From: Algoriphagus sp. PAP.12
Lineage (GTDB): Bacteria > Bacteroidota > Bacteroidia > Cytophagales > Cyclobacteriaceae
DNA: 64,000 nt
Direction: 5' to 3'
NCBI RefSeq assembly: GCF_026652115.1
Contig: NZ_JAPPSQ010000009.1
Span: 152,249 to 216,248 of the forward strand
Position 1 is the first letter of the stretch, and each line of letters begins with the position of its first letter. The position numbers were made by a program, and so were the translations under genes. Positions 44,919 to 54,135 of the stretch are shown in pieces. A model generated the notes under the pieces. It saw only the letters and a list, made by a program, of their open reading frames with translations. It was not told where the DNA came from and did not search any database.

Positions 44919-45713
44919 ATGGAAAAGGAAATAAAATTAAGGACCGTCAATGTGATCCGATACATCCTTCCTTTGAGAGAAGGTGGATCCTTGCCTGCTT
45001 TGGCAGATGCCGATGACGGATTCAAATATGTTTTGAAATTTCGCGGTGCCGGACAGCGTGAAAAAGCTCTAATTGCGGAGCTATTAGGTGGTGAAATCGC
45101 TAGAAAACTAGGCTTGAAAGTCCCAGAATTGGTATTTGCAGAATTGGACCCGGCTTTTGGAAGATCAGAGGGAGATGAGGAAATCCAAGACTTATTAAAA
45201 GGAAGCCAAGGATTGAACTTAGCCCTTCACTTTCTCTCTGGAGCAATTAATTATGATGCTTTGGCCATGACTTTGGATCCCCTTTTGGCTTCCAAAATTG
45301 TTTGGTTGGACATGTTGATCACCAACGTGGACAGAACTTTCCGAAACACCAATATGCTCATGTGGAACCGGGAGCTTTGGCTAATCGATCATGGGGCTTC
45401 GTTCCTGTTCCAACATAATTGGGTCAATTGGGAGAAAAGCGCTATCAATCCTTTTCCTATCATCAAAAATCATGTTTTGCTCCCACAAGCAAGTCTTCTG
45501 GAAGAAGCTAATGAAGAACTGAAACAACATTTGAGTCCAGAATTCTTTGAAAAATTAGTCCAAATCATCCCAGACGAATGGCTTTTGGCAGGCAGAGATG
45601 AAGAAGACCCCAACCAAGCCAGAAAAGTCTATCAGGACTTTTTGGCCCTTCGCCTATCCAATTCAGATCAATTCACCAAAGAAACCCAAGATGCAAGGAC
45701 TTCGCTTATATGA
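44919..45713 (+). CDS. HipA-family kinase-like protein (HipA_2)
   Basis: 264 residues from MEKEIKLRTVNVIRY. In-frame ATGs at 44871 and 44898 are possible, but the homologous family begins near RTVNV. Features: LREGGSLPALADADDG, a glycine-rich loop-like KFRGAGQREKALIAE, a catalytic-loop-like ITNVDRTFRNTNMLMW (about 145-160) and a metal-binding-like LIDHGASF. This fits the HipA C-terminal kinase fold without the HipA N-terminal domain or a HipB antitoxin. It overlaps the DUF3037 gene by 23 bp, a pairing seen widely in bacteria. Confidence 0.85.
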   Translation: MEKEIKLRTVNVIRYILPLREGGSLPALADADDGFKYVLKFRGAGQREKALIAELLGGEIARKLGLKVPELVFAELDPAFGRSEGDEEIQDLLKGSQGLNLALHFLSGAINYDALAMTLDPLLASKIVWLDMLITNVDRTFRNTNMLMWNRELWLIDHGASFLFQHNWVNWEKSAINPFPIIKNHVLLPQASLLEEANEELKQHLSPEFFEKLVQIIPDEWLLAGRDEEDPNQARKVYQDFLALRLSNSDQFTKETQDARTSLI

Positions 45714-46074
45714 TTATGCCATCATCCGGGTGGTACCTCGGGTGGAACGGGAAGAATTTATCAATGCAGGTGTTATTATCTGTGATTGGAAAGGTGGCTT
45801 TTTGAAAGCCAAAATACATTTGCACACAGAAAAGCTCCAATGCCTTGATCCTGAGGCGGACGTTGAAACCATACTTTCCAATTTGAAATCCTTCGAAAAA
45901 ATCTGTCAGGGAAGCCAAAAAGGAAGTCCGATTGGCGATATGGATTTGGCATCAAGATTCCGCTGGCTGACAGCGGTAAGAAGTTCGGTAATTCAGACTT
46001 CCAGACCTCATAATGGTTTCTCGGAAGATCTGGATAAAACCCTCGAAAAATTATTTGAAGAACAAGTAAAATAA
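45691..46074 (+). CDS. DUF3037 family protein
   Basis: 127 residues. The start is at the ATG giving MQGLRLYDYAIIRVVPRVEREEFINAGVI, the conserved opening of DUF3037. The rest is predicted alpha/beta and holds no recognisable catalytic motif. It overlaps the 3' end of the HipA-like gene, so the two proteins are probably made together and may interact. The function is unknown. Confidence 0.88.
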   Translation: MQGLRLYDYAIIRVVPRVEREEFINAGVIICDWKGGFLKAKIHLHTEKLQCLDPEADVETILSNLKSFEKICQGSQKGSPIGDMDLASRFRWLTAVRSSVIQTSRPHNGFSEDLDKTLEKLFEEQVK

Positions 46075-46086
46075 CCACAAAAAACC

Positions 46087-46923
46087 TTGAAAAAGCTCCT
46101 GTTTCCATTTTTCCTAACCTTTATTCTTCTTACAAGTCTTGTTTTCAAAAGTCAAGCTCAGGTAGATACTGTAAGCACTTTTAGCAAATCCATGAAGAAA
46201 GAGATCAAAGCGGTGGTCATTGCACCCGAAACTTTGGATTTGACCAAGGAATATCCTGTCACCTATTTATTGCATGGATATTCAGGCAACTATAAATCTT
46301 GGATCGATGGAGTTCCCGAATTGATTGATTTAGCAGAGGAACACCAAATGATCATTGTTACTCCTGATGGCAATTTTGATAGCTGGTACTGGGATAGCCC
46401 TGAAAAGGAGGATTCCCAATATGAAACCTACATTTCTAAAGAATTGGTGGAGTTTATAGATGAAAAATATCCGACTTTGGCTGCAAAAGAAGGTCGAGCT
46501 ATTACAGGACTCAGTATGGGAGGACATGGGGCTTTGTATTTGGCCATAAGACATCAGGATATCTATGGAGCAGCAGGAAGTCAAAGCGGCGGAGTAGACA
46601 TCACCCCATTTCCTGAAAATTGGAATATGAAATCCTATTTGGGAGAAAAATCAGAATTTCCTGAAAGATGGAAAGATTATTCTGTAATGGGACAATTGCA
46701 TCTTTTGAGTAGAAACAACTTACCAATTATTATCCATTGCGGGACGGATGACTTTTTCTTCCAAGCGAATCTCAAGTTGCATGAAGAGCTCAACTATCTA
46801 AACATTCCACATACTTTTACTGCCAATCCAGGAGGCCATAACTGGGAATATTGGGAAGAATCAGTCCAATATCACTTGCTTTATTTCAAGAATTATTTTG
46901 AATCCAAAAAGGTAAAAGACTAA
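46087..46923 (+). CDS. Secreted esterase (esterase-D/feruloyl-esterase-like, PF00756)
   Basis: 278 residues with a TTG start. No ATG lies before the signal peptide (KKLLFPFFLTFILLTSL...QAQ), so TTG at 46087 is needed to keep export. The alpha/beta hydrolase features are the oxyanion region YLLHGYSGNYKSW, nucleophile Ser143 in GLSMGGHGA, an acid in HCGTDDFFF and His in PGGHNWEYW. It probably hydrolyses short acyl or aryl esters in the periplasm or outside. It follows DUF3037 by 12 bp and may share its transcript. Confidence 0.9.
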   Translation: MKKLLFPFFLTFILLTSLVFKSQAQVDTVSTFSKSMKKEIKAVVIAPETLDLTKEYPVTYLLHGYSGNYKSWIDGVPELIDLAEEHQMIIVTPDGNFDSWYWDSPEKEDSQYETYISKELVEFIDEKYPTLAAKEGRAITGLSMGGHGALYLAIRHQDIYGAAGSQSGGVDITPFPENWNMKSYLGEKSEFPERWKDYSVMGQLHLLSRNNLPIIIHCGTDDFFFQANLKLHEELNYLNIPHTFTANPGGHNWEYWEESVQYHLLYFKNYFESKKVKD

Positions 46924-46946
46924 ACTATTGGTAAAACTCATGTTTT

Positions 46947-46970
46947 AATGGGACAAGAAAAACCCATTTT
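46947..46970 (+). terminator. Possible weak terminator after the esterase gene
   Basis: AATGGG-N10-CCCATT (46947-46952, 46963-46968) followed by TT. The stem is short and the T run poor. Confidence 0.35.
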
Positions 46971-47151
46971 ACCCCCTTAGACTAAATCCAAATAAAAGTT
47001 TACCCAATAAAATTTACCAAAACATAATTCTGATTTTAGTTTTAATTACGACTATATACGTTATAAAATTTAAGCAAATCTTAATATTAGGCTAAGAATA
47101 CTTTAAGAGGTTCGCCGTTACATTGGTTGTTAATTAAAATTTAAATCAACC

Positions 47152-47592
47152 ATGGAAAACAAACTATCACGAAATCAATTCTTAAAAGAATTGGGTTTCA
47201 AAGGCGCTTCTTTATTAGCAATTTATTGTGGGGCTTCTACTTTGAGTTCTTGCACCAATGAATCCAACACTCCGACAGGAGGCTCTGTTGATTTTACCCT
47301 AGATCTTTCGACTTCTGCCAATTCGGGACTAAACACCGTAGGCAACTACCTAATCACAAATAGGATCGTAATTGCACGGATTTCAGAGACAACTTTTGCT
47401 GCAGTCACTCAGATTTGCACTCATGAAAATCGAGCAAAAGTCATTTACCAAAAAAGTTCAGGTGAATTTTATTGTACTGAACATGGTGCTAGATACACTA
47501 CACAAGGAGTAGGACTCAACTCTGAAGGAAAAAGAGGAATCACTTCTTATAATACCGAACTAACCGGTACCACCCTACGGGTTTTCTCATAA
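47152..47592 (+). CDS. Rieske [2Fe-2S] lipoprotein
   Basis: 146 residues. The N-terminus looks like an export signal with a possible lipobox (STLSSC, Cys34). The cluster ligands are Cys89/His91 (CTHENR) and Cys108/His111 (CTEHGARY). The usual CTHxGC has lost its disulfide-forming second Cys, so this is the low-potential or soluble Rieske type. It probably carries electrons in the periplasm. It heads a plus-strand trio with DUF5777 and YceI, preceded by a 228-bp AT-rich region where the promoter must lie. Confidence 0.9.
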   Translation: MENKLSRNQFLKELGFKGASLLAIYCGASTLSSCTNESNTPTGGSVDFTLDLSTSANSGLNTVGNYLITNRIVIARISETTFAAVTQICTHENRAKVIYQKSSGEFYCTEHGARYTTQGVGLNSEGKRGITSYNTELTGTTLRVFS

Positions 47593-47615
47593 AACCCACC
47601 GTACACCTATCTATC

Positions 47616-48536
47616 ATGCTTAAGAAACTCAAGCTTATAGTACTACTGGTTTTTTGCGGATCAGGAGTTTTCGCCCAAGACGATTTGCTAAACATGCTCA
47701 ATGATGACATGGAGCAAGATACCACTTTCACCCAGGCTACATTCAAAGCTTCTCGTCTGATTAATGGTCAAACCATTGAAACGGTTTCCAAAAACCATCT
47801 CAATTTTTGGATTTCTCACCGTTTTGGTTCAGTCAATAGCGGTTTCATCTCCAACTTCTTCGGGTTGGATGAGGCTAGAATCCGTTTAAGTCTGGAATAC
47901 GGATTGACGGATCGATGGCTTATCGGTGCAGGTAGAAGTTCTGAGGAAAAAACTTACGACTTATATTCCAAATACAAAGTACTACGACAATCCAATCATT
48001 TCCCGATCACAGTTACTGCTTATGGAAGTATGGCTATAAATACCATGCCTACTGGCTATGTAATGAATTCGGGGGATGAGATGGTTTTCTACACGAATCC
48101 AGAGCGATGGACTTATACAGGACAGGCCCTGATAGCTAGAAAATTCCATGAAAAATTCTCATTTCAGTTGATGCCAACATTTATCCATTTCAACAAAACT
48201 GAAAGCAATTCATTTGATAACAACTTGATATCTCTTGGCATGGGGGGCAGGTACAAAATCAGCAACAGAGTAACTTTCTCTTTAGAATATTACTACAATC
48301 TTGTTGACCGAAATGGCTTTGAAGCCTCCACCGGCTATGCCTATCCTTACCACAACTCCCTTTCAATGGGATTTGATATTGATACTGGCGGACACGTATT
48401 CCAATTGCACTTCACCAATGCTAGAGGCATGATCGAGCGGCAATTTATTGGATTGAATACAGGCACTTGGGAAAATGCGGACATTTTCTACGGGTTTAAT
48501 ATTTCCAGAACCTTCAGTTTTGACAAAAAACGTTAA
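47616..48536 (+). CDS. DUF5777 family outer-membrane beta-barrel protein
   Basis: 306 residues with a signal peptide (MLKKLKLIVLLVFCGSGVFAQ). Alternating hydrophobic beta strands follow (for example RIRLSLEYGLTDRWLIGAG, FSLEYYYNLV), ending in a terminal aromatic strand (ADIFYGFNISRTFSF), as in outer-membrane barrels. The function of DUF5777 is unknown. It lies 23 bp after the Rieske gene and 13 bp before YceI. Confidence 0.85.
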   Translation: MLKKLKLIVLLVFCGSGVFAQDDLLNMLNDDMEQDTTFTQATFKASRLINGQTIETVSKNHLNFWISHRFGSVNSGFISNFFGLDEARIRLSLEYGLTDRWLIGAGRSSEEKTYDLYSKYKVLRQSNHFPITVTAYGSMAINTMPTGYVMNSGDEMVFYTNPERWTYTGQALIARKFHEKFSFQLMPTFIHFNKTESNSFDNNLISLGMGGRYKISNRVTFSLEYYYNLVDRNGFEASTGYAYPYHNSLSMGFDIDTGGHVFQLHFTNARGMIERQFIGLNTGTWENADIFYGFNISRTFSFDKKR

Positions 48537-48549
48537 GCTTTACCTCAAA

Positions 48550-49092
48550 ATGAAAAAAATAGCAATCGCCATTTACCTGCTGCTTTTCGCCTTCATTGCA
48601 AATGGACAAAGTCTTTTTTCCACCAAAAGTGGAATGATTTCTTTTCATTCTGATGCGCCTTTGGAGGATATTGAAGCGGTGAATAATAAAGTGGCAGCAA
48701 TTCTAAACACGGATAATGAAGAGCTAGCTGTACAGATGAAAATCATCGATTTTGAATTCTCTAATAAACTAATGCAGGAGCACTTTAATGAGAACTATCT
48801 AGAAAGTGAAAAATATCCAACTGCGACATTTAAAGGAAAAATCATTGAAAAACTGGACCTTCAGAAAGCTGGAACTTATCCCGCAACCGCCAAAGGCACT
48901 TTGACTGTTCATGGAGTCAGTAAAGAAGTTACTATTCAAGGAACTATCAAATCAACTGGCCAAGAACTGGAAGCCGAATTCGATTTTCCAATAAAATTAG
49001 AGAATCATGAAATCGAAATCCCCTCGATTGTCTTTCAAAAGATTGCAGAAGAGGTTGAAGTCAAAGGAAAATTTACATTGGTCAAAAAGTAA
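48550..49092 (+). CDS. YceI family periplasmic protein
   Basis: 180 residues from the ATG giving MKKIAIAIYLLLFAFIANGQ, a clean signal peptide. The YceI lipocalin-like barrel is seen in ISFHSDAPLEDIEAVNNK, the YLESEKYPTATFKG motif and GTLTVHGVSKEV. Members bind isoprenoid or similar amphiphiles; the ligand here is unknown. It is the last gene of the Rieske/DUF5777/YceI operon. Confidence 0.92.
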   Translation: MKKIAIAIYLLLFAFIANGQSLFSTKSGMISFHSDAPLEDIEAVNNKVAAILNTDNEELAVQMKIIDFEFSNKLMQEHFNENYLESEKYPTATFKGKIIEKLDLQKAGTYPATAKGTLTVHGVSKEVTIQGTIKSTGQELEAEFDFPIKLENHEIEIPSIVFQKIAEEVEVKGKFTLVKK

Positions 49093-49104
49093 AGTTCAAA
49101 TGGG

Positions 49105-49154
49105 AAAAGAGGCTGTCTGAAAGGCTTGTTTCCAAGCAAAAGATGGCCTCTTTT
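49105..49154. terminator. Bidirectional terminator
   Basis: AAAAGAGGC (49105-49113) pairs with GCCTCTTTT (49146-49154). A smaller hairpin GCTTG-TTTC-CAAGC sits inside. It serves the convergent YceI (plus) and sulfatase (minus) genes. Confidence 0.88.
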
Positions 49155-49158
49155 TTAA

Positions 49159-50679
49159 TTACTCAATCACTGAAGCCGGGTAAGGAACGGGTTGATTTGT
49201 TTCCTTAATAATTGGCATTTGAGCTCCTGTTTGCTGTAAAAGTCCTGTCATCAATAGAGCCATTTCAATAGTCTTCAATTTTTGAACTTGGCTCAAATCC
49301 CGAGTTTCACTGATGTCATTTGCGATATTAAACAGCTCCAACTTCTGGTCAGCATGGTGATAGATCAGTTTGTAATTCCCTTTTCTAAGGATTGAATAAG
49401 GAGGATTGTAATACGTATTTGGATAATGCCATAAAATCGCCCTTTCTTGATTTCCCTTTTCCCCTTCTATCAAAGATGTAACAAAACTTTGGCCGTCAAT
49501 CTCGTATTTTTTCTGTATATCAACTTGGCCTGCCATTTCCAAAAATGTTGGAAAAATATCATCTATAAATACATAATCCCCATTCTGGGAATTTGGCTGC
49601 ACAATTTCTGGCCATTTGACAATCAAGGGAACTCGAATCCCTCCTTCGTATGGACTTAATTTATACCCTCTTAATGGTAGATTTTGAGGAACCTCTTTGT
49701 GAACTCCATTATCGGACATAAAGACAATTATGGTATTATCCGAGACACCAAGTTTTTCCAAGTGATGTATTATATCTCCAAGAGATTTGTCCATACCCTC
49801 GATCATTGAGGCATAAGTAGCTTCCCTTTCTGTCAAACCTTGGTCTGCATATTTTTGGTAAAATCGATCATCTCTTTCCCAAGGCGCATGAATTGCATAG
49901 TGAGACATATAGAGATAAAAGGGCTTTTCTTCCTCCACAGCATCTGTCAAAGCCTTTTTTGCTTCTAAAGTCAATGCTTCCGTCAAGTTAATGTCCTTTC
50001 CGTGGTACTCTTCCAGTCCTGGCACATCCCAAATATGTTCCCCATTTGTTCTCCATGCTGCACTAAAATCTTTGGTTCCCCAATAGCTCCCAGGCCCTCC
50101 AGCAGCATGCCCAGCTATATTGACATCGAAACCCAGATTCAGTGGATTTTCACCAGGAGTCCCTATCGCTCCAAAATGAGCTTTGCCTACATGAATGGTT
50201 TTATAGCCAAGTTTTTTCAGTTCCGCTGGTAAAGTGGGCGAATAAAAAGTCCTAGGAACCGATCTATCTGGACTGAGTCCATTTAAATTCCAATCAGGTG
50301 ATTTGACCACAGGGATATCATCATCTGGAGATTGATCTTTTCTCAAGGTCCAATTGGTTACTTTATGTCTGGCGGCATTGACCCCTGTTAACAAACTGAC
50401 TCTCGAGGGAGAACAAACTGCATAAGCATAGGCTTGGGTAAACCTCACTCCCTCATTAGCCAACCTCTCCATATTAGGAGTTTTGTACCTTTTATTTAAC
50501 TCTGTCATTTCAGAGAAAAAAGGCACAGAAGTATCTGTCCAGCCCATATCATCCACAAAAAAGAAAACAATATTAGGCTGGGTCTCACTGGTATTTTGAG
50601 AAAAAGCCGAAAACAGGAAGATGGATGAGAACAGAGAAATAAGGAATAAACCTTTTCCAAAACCAGAGAATCTTTTCAC
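49159..50679 (-). CDS. Formylglycine-dependent sulfatase (type I)
   Basis: 506 residues from a GTG start that gives MKRFSGFGKGLFLISLFSSIFLFS as signal peptide. A TTG at 50715 is the alternative. The metal-binding start NIVFFFVDDMGWTD and the modification motif CSPSRVSLLTG (Cys converted to formylglycine) are intact. The later KAHFGAIG, SHYAIHAPWE and MSDNGVHKE provide the expected Lys/His/Asp-Asn ligands. It probably cleaves sulfate esters of a marine polysaccharide. It stands alone without glycoside hydrolases. Confidence 0.93.
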   Translation of the reverse strand: MKRFSGFGKGLFLISLFSSIFLFSAFSQNTSETQPNIVFFFVDDMGWTDTSVPFFSEMTELNKRYKTPNMERLANEGVRFTQAYAYAVCSPSRVSLLTGVNAARHKVTNWTLRKDQSPDDDIPVVKSPDWNLNGLSPDRSVPRTFYSPTLPAELKKLGYKTIHVGKAHFGAIGTPGENPLNLGFDVNIAGHAAGGPGSYWGTKDFSAAWRTNGEHIWDVPGLEEYHGKDINLTEALTLEAKKALTDAVEEEKPFYLYMSHYAIHAPWERDDRFYQKYADQGLTEREATYASMIEGMDKSLGDIIHHLEKLGVSDNTIIVFMSDNGVHKEVPQNLPLRGYKLSPYEGGIRVPLIVKWPEIVQPNSQNGDYVFIDDIFPTFLEMAGQVDIQKKYEIDGQSFVTSLIEGEKGNQERAILWHYPNTYYNPPYSILRKGNYKLIYHHADQKLELFNIANDISETRDLSQVQKLKTIEMALLMTGLLQQTGAQMPIIKETNQPVPYPASVIE

Positions 50680-50734
50680 GGTATTGAGGGAATTAATTTT
50701 AGAATTGAGACACAAAAAAGCATTTTTTGAGCAA

Positions 50735-51226
50735 TTAGCCTAATTCCTTGAACATGATATATGTATCAACAAATCCCATTTTCTGATGTCTAAAGCCTTT
50801 TGGAGTAGTTCCAATAATTTCAAAACCAAACTTCTTCCAAAGCGCAACAGCTGGCAAATTAGTACTTACGACAATATTGAATTGGATTCCTTTGTATCCT
50901 TTTTGACTGGCAAACTCCAATGAATGGTCACAAAGTAGCGTCCCAATTCCTTTCCCTTGATAATTAGGGCTGACCATATAGCTCCCATTTGCAATATGAT
51001 TACCCAAATCAATTTGATTAGGTTTGATCACATAGGTCCCTACTATTTCGCCATTCTCCTTTTCAGCTACAAAAGTGTCCATGAAATCAGCAAACCAATG
51101 TTTTGGAAGAGATTCTTTGGGTGTTTGAGGGTCAAAAACATAGGTATCCCCACCTGCTATTACCTTGGAAAACAACTCCCAGACCGCTTCAAAATCACGA
51201 TCAATGGCAGCTTTTCTAATTTTCAT
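50735..51226 (-). CDS. GNAT family N-acetyltransferase
   Basis: 163 residues (ATG at 51226; another ATG two codons upstream). The acetyl-CoA loop is YQGKGIGTLL, preceded by SYMVSPN, with the typical C-terminal NLPAVALWKKFGFEIIGTTP. Single cytoplasmic domain; the acceptor is unknown. Confidence 0.9.
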   Translation of the reverse strand: MKIRKAAIDRDFEAVWELFSKVIAGGDTYVFDPQTPKESLPKHWFADFMDTFVAEKENGEIVGTYVIKPNQIDLGNHIANGSYMVSPNYQGKGIGTLLCDHSLEFASQKGYKGIQFNIVVSTNLPAVALWKKFGFEIIGTTPKGFRHQKMGFVDTYIMFKELG

Positions 51227-51290
51227 CTGCATAGAAATTTATGTAGAATCAATTTGATGAAAAATAAGGACTTAGAAAAAGAAAAGAATG

Positions 51291-51710
51291 CTATTCCTCC
51301 TGAAACGAAACTTTTAAATCTTCCAGAATTCCTCTAATACTGGTTTTATTAAATGGCTTATGGTAATAGCCTATCACCTCTTTATAGGCAATCGCTCTGT
51401 TTCTTTGCTCCATCCCGATAAAATTCGTGATTACCACAATTTTAAAGTGCTCTTTAAATTGGAAATCGAACTTTCCGAATTCATCGAGAAAGCCCCAACC
51501 GTCCAATACTGGCATTTTTAAATCCAGCAAAATCAATCTATCTTTTTGATCAAACAGCCGTTTAGAAAGCTCTTTAAGGTGATCAATAGCCCTACTCCCA
51601 TCAAAAAATATCTTTACATTATTTTTAAAGCCAAAGGAGCACAATCTTTTTCTCACCACTTCTGTATAAAGCTTATCATCATCTATTAATACAATTTCCG
51701 AAAAATCCAT
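51291..51710 (-). CDS. Single-domain response regulator (CheY-like)
   Basis: 139 residues, receiver only: acidic triad D10-D11-D12 (LIDDDK), phospho-acceptor Asp in LLDLKMPVLDGW, Thr in VITNF and Lys in YYHKPF. No output domain and no kinase are adjacent. In Bacteroidota such proteins usually serve phosphorelays or hybrid kinases encoded elsewhere. Confidence 0.9.
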   Translation of the reverse strand: MDFSEIVLIDDDKLYTEVVRKRLCSFGFKNNVKIFFDGSRAIDHLKELSKRLFDQKDRLILLDLKMPVLDGWGFLDEFGKFDFQFKEHFKIVVITNFIGMEQRNRAIAYKEVIGYYHKPFNKTSIRGILEDLKVSFQEE

Positions 51711-52032
51711 TCTTAAAAACTTTTACATTATAATTTAAGAACGAATATAAATAGAGAAAAATAAATGAAAATATATTTTTAAAATTAAACAAACCACATA
51801 AAACAGGAGATGAAATTCAATTATATAAAAACAAAATCAATCATGTATTAAACAATTAATTACAATATGATTTAGTAATTAAATATTGAAAAAAATCATA
51901 AGAAAACAGTTCAATCAAGCTTTTAAAAACTGGTGCTTCAAGGATACCTATTAAATGGATACCCATCAATTCAAATTCCTATTCCGGTCAGCAGTAATTT
52001 ATTTGAAAATATTGATTTTCAAATAATTAAAA
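51711..52032. other. AT-rich intergenic region with a 12-bp hairpin
   Basis: 322 bp with no supported gene. It holds a direct repeat GGATACC(T/C)AT (about 51938 and 51957) and a perfect inverted repeat TTATTTGAAAAT-ATTG-ATTTTCAAATAA (51999-52026). The inverted repeat lies 6 bp beyond the DUF5690 stop and probably acts as its 3' end or a stabilising structure. The promoter of the response regulator must lie in the remaining A/T-rich part. Confidence 0.6.
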
Positions 52033-53349
52033 TCAAAACAAACTCTTTTCCAACCTTCTCAACTTTCGTTTCAAAGCATTGGTTTTCATAACCAGTAAAC
52101 AAGCCAAAACAAAAAGTATTATTAGCATTCCTGAAACCAAATTCAATCTGGTAAAAAAGTTTACCCAAGAAACCAATGGGCTTGCCAATTCTTTATATAA
52201 CATAATTCCAACACTTCCTAAATAACCAAAAGCATCAGCTATATAAAACAAGAATCCAACAGTCCCTTTAAATCTCAAAACTGCTATAAACCTTTCAAAT
52301 ATTAAGCAGTGAAACAATATATATGGTAGATAAATACTAAAACCAGAAACAATCATCCAAAGAATCGGATCCATTAATTGATTTCCAAAAAGGATTGTAG
52401 CCAAAATCATCAATGCAGCCCCAAGTAAAGTCAAAAACATCCCGGATCGAAATGCGGACTTGTTATCCAGAATCAAGATCCCAGCAGCTGAAATTAGCAA
52501 CACCACAATGGCAATCGGAATCTCAGTTAATGTAATGAGCTCAGGTTGACCTGACATTCCCAGCTCTTTCCAAAATTCGACAATGAAATTATCTCTGAAA
52601 TCACGTACAATCGTCAAAAGAACATAGATCAAAACGAGAAATAAGAATGCTCCCCCGTGTTTTTTTAGAAACTTGATACGATCCGATCGCTCCATAGGCT
52701 TTCTCTCAGTCCTCATTTCTATATCCAAAGAACTTGGACCTTTTACCTTGCTTAAGATAAAAGAAGAAGCGACAAACATTGGAAAGAACAATAATCCAGT
52801 CGCGAATGGCATCCACAATTCGGAAATCCCATAGGAAGACATCAGCCAAAGACCGATTGATTTGACAAAACCGGTGGAAAAAATGAAAGTAGCGCTCAAG
52901 CCCGCTACCAATAATTCGGAATTCCTCCTGCCTTCGAGGTAAATCAATACAATCCCGAAAATCATTCCCAAGGGCAATCCGTTCAGGAACATTGCCACTG
53001 GCTTTATCCAATCTGGAACTACCGCGAAGGCCAACAGCATAAGGATGCTGAATCCAACGAGGCTTATCAAAGCTGTGAATCTTTTTCCAACAGACAGCTC
53101 TGACACGACTTTAATCCCAATAAACTTTGAAAGCATATAGCCCATCACCTGACTAATGATCAAAAGTGTCTTAAAATGGAATGTCCCCAGGTCACTAATT
53201 CCTTCAAATTGTCCGGCCAAAAATGCCTTCCTTGCCGCATACATTCCCGTATAGGCTAAAAATGCCATACTAAGTAAGACTAGGTCAGTTTTCGATATAG
53301 ATACTTTATTCAATCTCAAATTGAACAGTTTTTGAGTTTTAAAAATCAC
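52033..53349 (-). CDS. DUF5690 / MFS-like membrane transporter of the phosphonate cluster
   Basis: 438 residues with about 12 hydrophobic segments (for example FTALISLVGFSILMLLAF, GGAFLFLVLIYVLLTIV, LFVLACLLVM). The start shown is GTG, the first possible one, as a stop codon lies three codons upstream. The fold is major-facilitator-like and fits DUF5690. The loop MYAARKAFLAGQ resembles organophosphate transporters. It is divergent from the regulator-phosphonate operon with 195 bp between, so it is the likely uptake system for the phosphonate. That link is from context and family association. Confidence 0.8.
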   Translation of the reverse strand: MIFKTQKLFNLRLNKVSISKTDLVLLSMAFLAYTGMYAARKAFLAGQFEGISDLGTFHFKTLLIISQVMGYMLSKFIGIKVVSELSVGKRFTALISLVGFSILMLLAFAVVPDWIKPVAMFLNGLPLGMIFGIVLIYLEGRRNSELLVAGLSATFIFSTGFVKSIGLWLMSSYGISELWMPFATGLLFFPMFVASSFILSKVKGPSSLDIEMRTERKPMERSDRIKFLKKHGGAFLFLVLIYVLLTIVRDFRDNFIVEFWKELGMSGQPELITLTEIPIAIVVLLISAAGILILDNKSAFRSGMFLTLLGAALMILATILFGNQLMDPILWMIVSGFSIYLPYILFHCLIFERFIAVLRFKGTVGFLFYIADAFGYLGSVGIMLYKELASPLVSWVNFFTRLNLVSGMLIILFVLACLLVMKTNALKRKLRRLEKSLF

Positions 53350-53544
53350 TGTAAATTATAATAAGGGCGTTTGACCAAAAATAGACTCAAACAAATAATC
53401 CCAAGAATCCAGAATGTTATTATAGTATTAATTTTTCGTTTAGGGAAATTAATTTTCTTATTATGAAATTTTTAATAACCTTTGATAGAAATGGATTGAG
53501 CCATTTTCAACTAGTTCGATTCATTCAATTAGAATTTGATATTC

Positions 53545-54129
53545 ATGGAAAATTCAAACTATCTGACCAGCTATATCGGGGGTAAGATCAAAGATTTGAG
53601 AAAATCTAGAAACCTTAAACTCGGAGATCTTTCAGATCTATCAGGAATCAGTATTGCAATGCTAAGCAAAATTGAAAATGGAAGAATCTACCCGACAATT
53701 CCTTCTCTAATCCAGGTCTTACAAGCTCTCAACGCTGATCTCAACGAGTTTTTCTCAGATCTTAAAGAAGACCCTAACTCCCCTGAATACATCCTGATCA
53801 AAAGATCGGACTACAAATCGATTAAGAAAGAGGAAGAATCGATTGGTTTTGATTATGAATTAATCTTGAATAGAAAGATCGAGAAGTCTTCTTTGGAAAT
53901 TTCACTTCTGACAATTTCAAAGTCGTCTAAGAGAGACCGCGTTTCAACCGAAGGCCTAGAATACTTATACGTAATCAAAGGAAGCCTGAATTTTGAATTA
54001 GGAGACACCTCTATTGCATTAGGAGAAAATGATTCTCTTTTCTTCAATGGAAAAATCCCACACGTCCCTGTCGGCACCTCACAATCTGAGGTGATTCTTT
54101 TGGTAATATATTTCATTGAAATCAATTAA
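53545..54129 (+). CDS. XRE-cupin transcriptional regulator
   Basis: 194 residues. The N-terminal helix-turn-helix is at about 10-65 (IKDLRKSRNLKLGDLSDLSGISIAMLSKIENG). The C-terminal cupin barrel (about 110-190) has LEYLYVIKGSLNFELGD and FFNGKIPHVPVGT. Such regulators usually sense a small substrate in the cupin. It is the first gene of the operon, 6 bp before the dehydrogenase, and is likely the cluster's own substrate-responsive regulator. Confidence 0.9.
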   Translation: MENSNYLTSYIGGKIKDLRKSRNLKLGDLSDLSGISIAMLSKIENGRIYPTIPSLIQVLQALNADLNEFFSDLKEDPNSPEYILIKRSDYKSIKKEEESIGFDYELILNRKIEKSSLEISLLTISKSSKRDRVSTEGLEYLYVIKGSLNFELGDTSIALGENDSLFFNGKIPHVPVGTSQSEVILLVIYFIEIN

Positions 54130-54135
54130 TCCATC

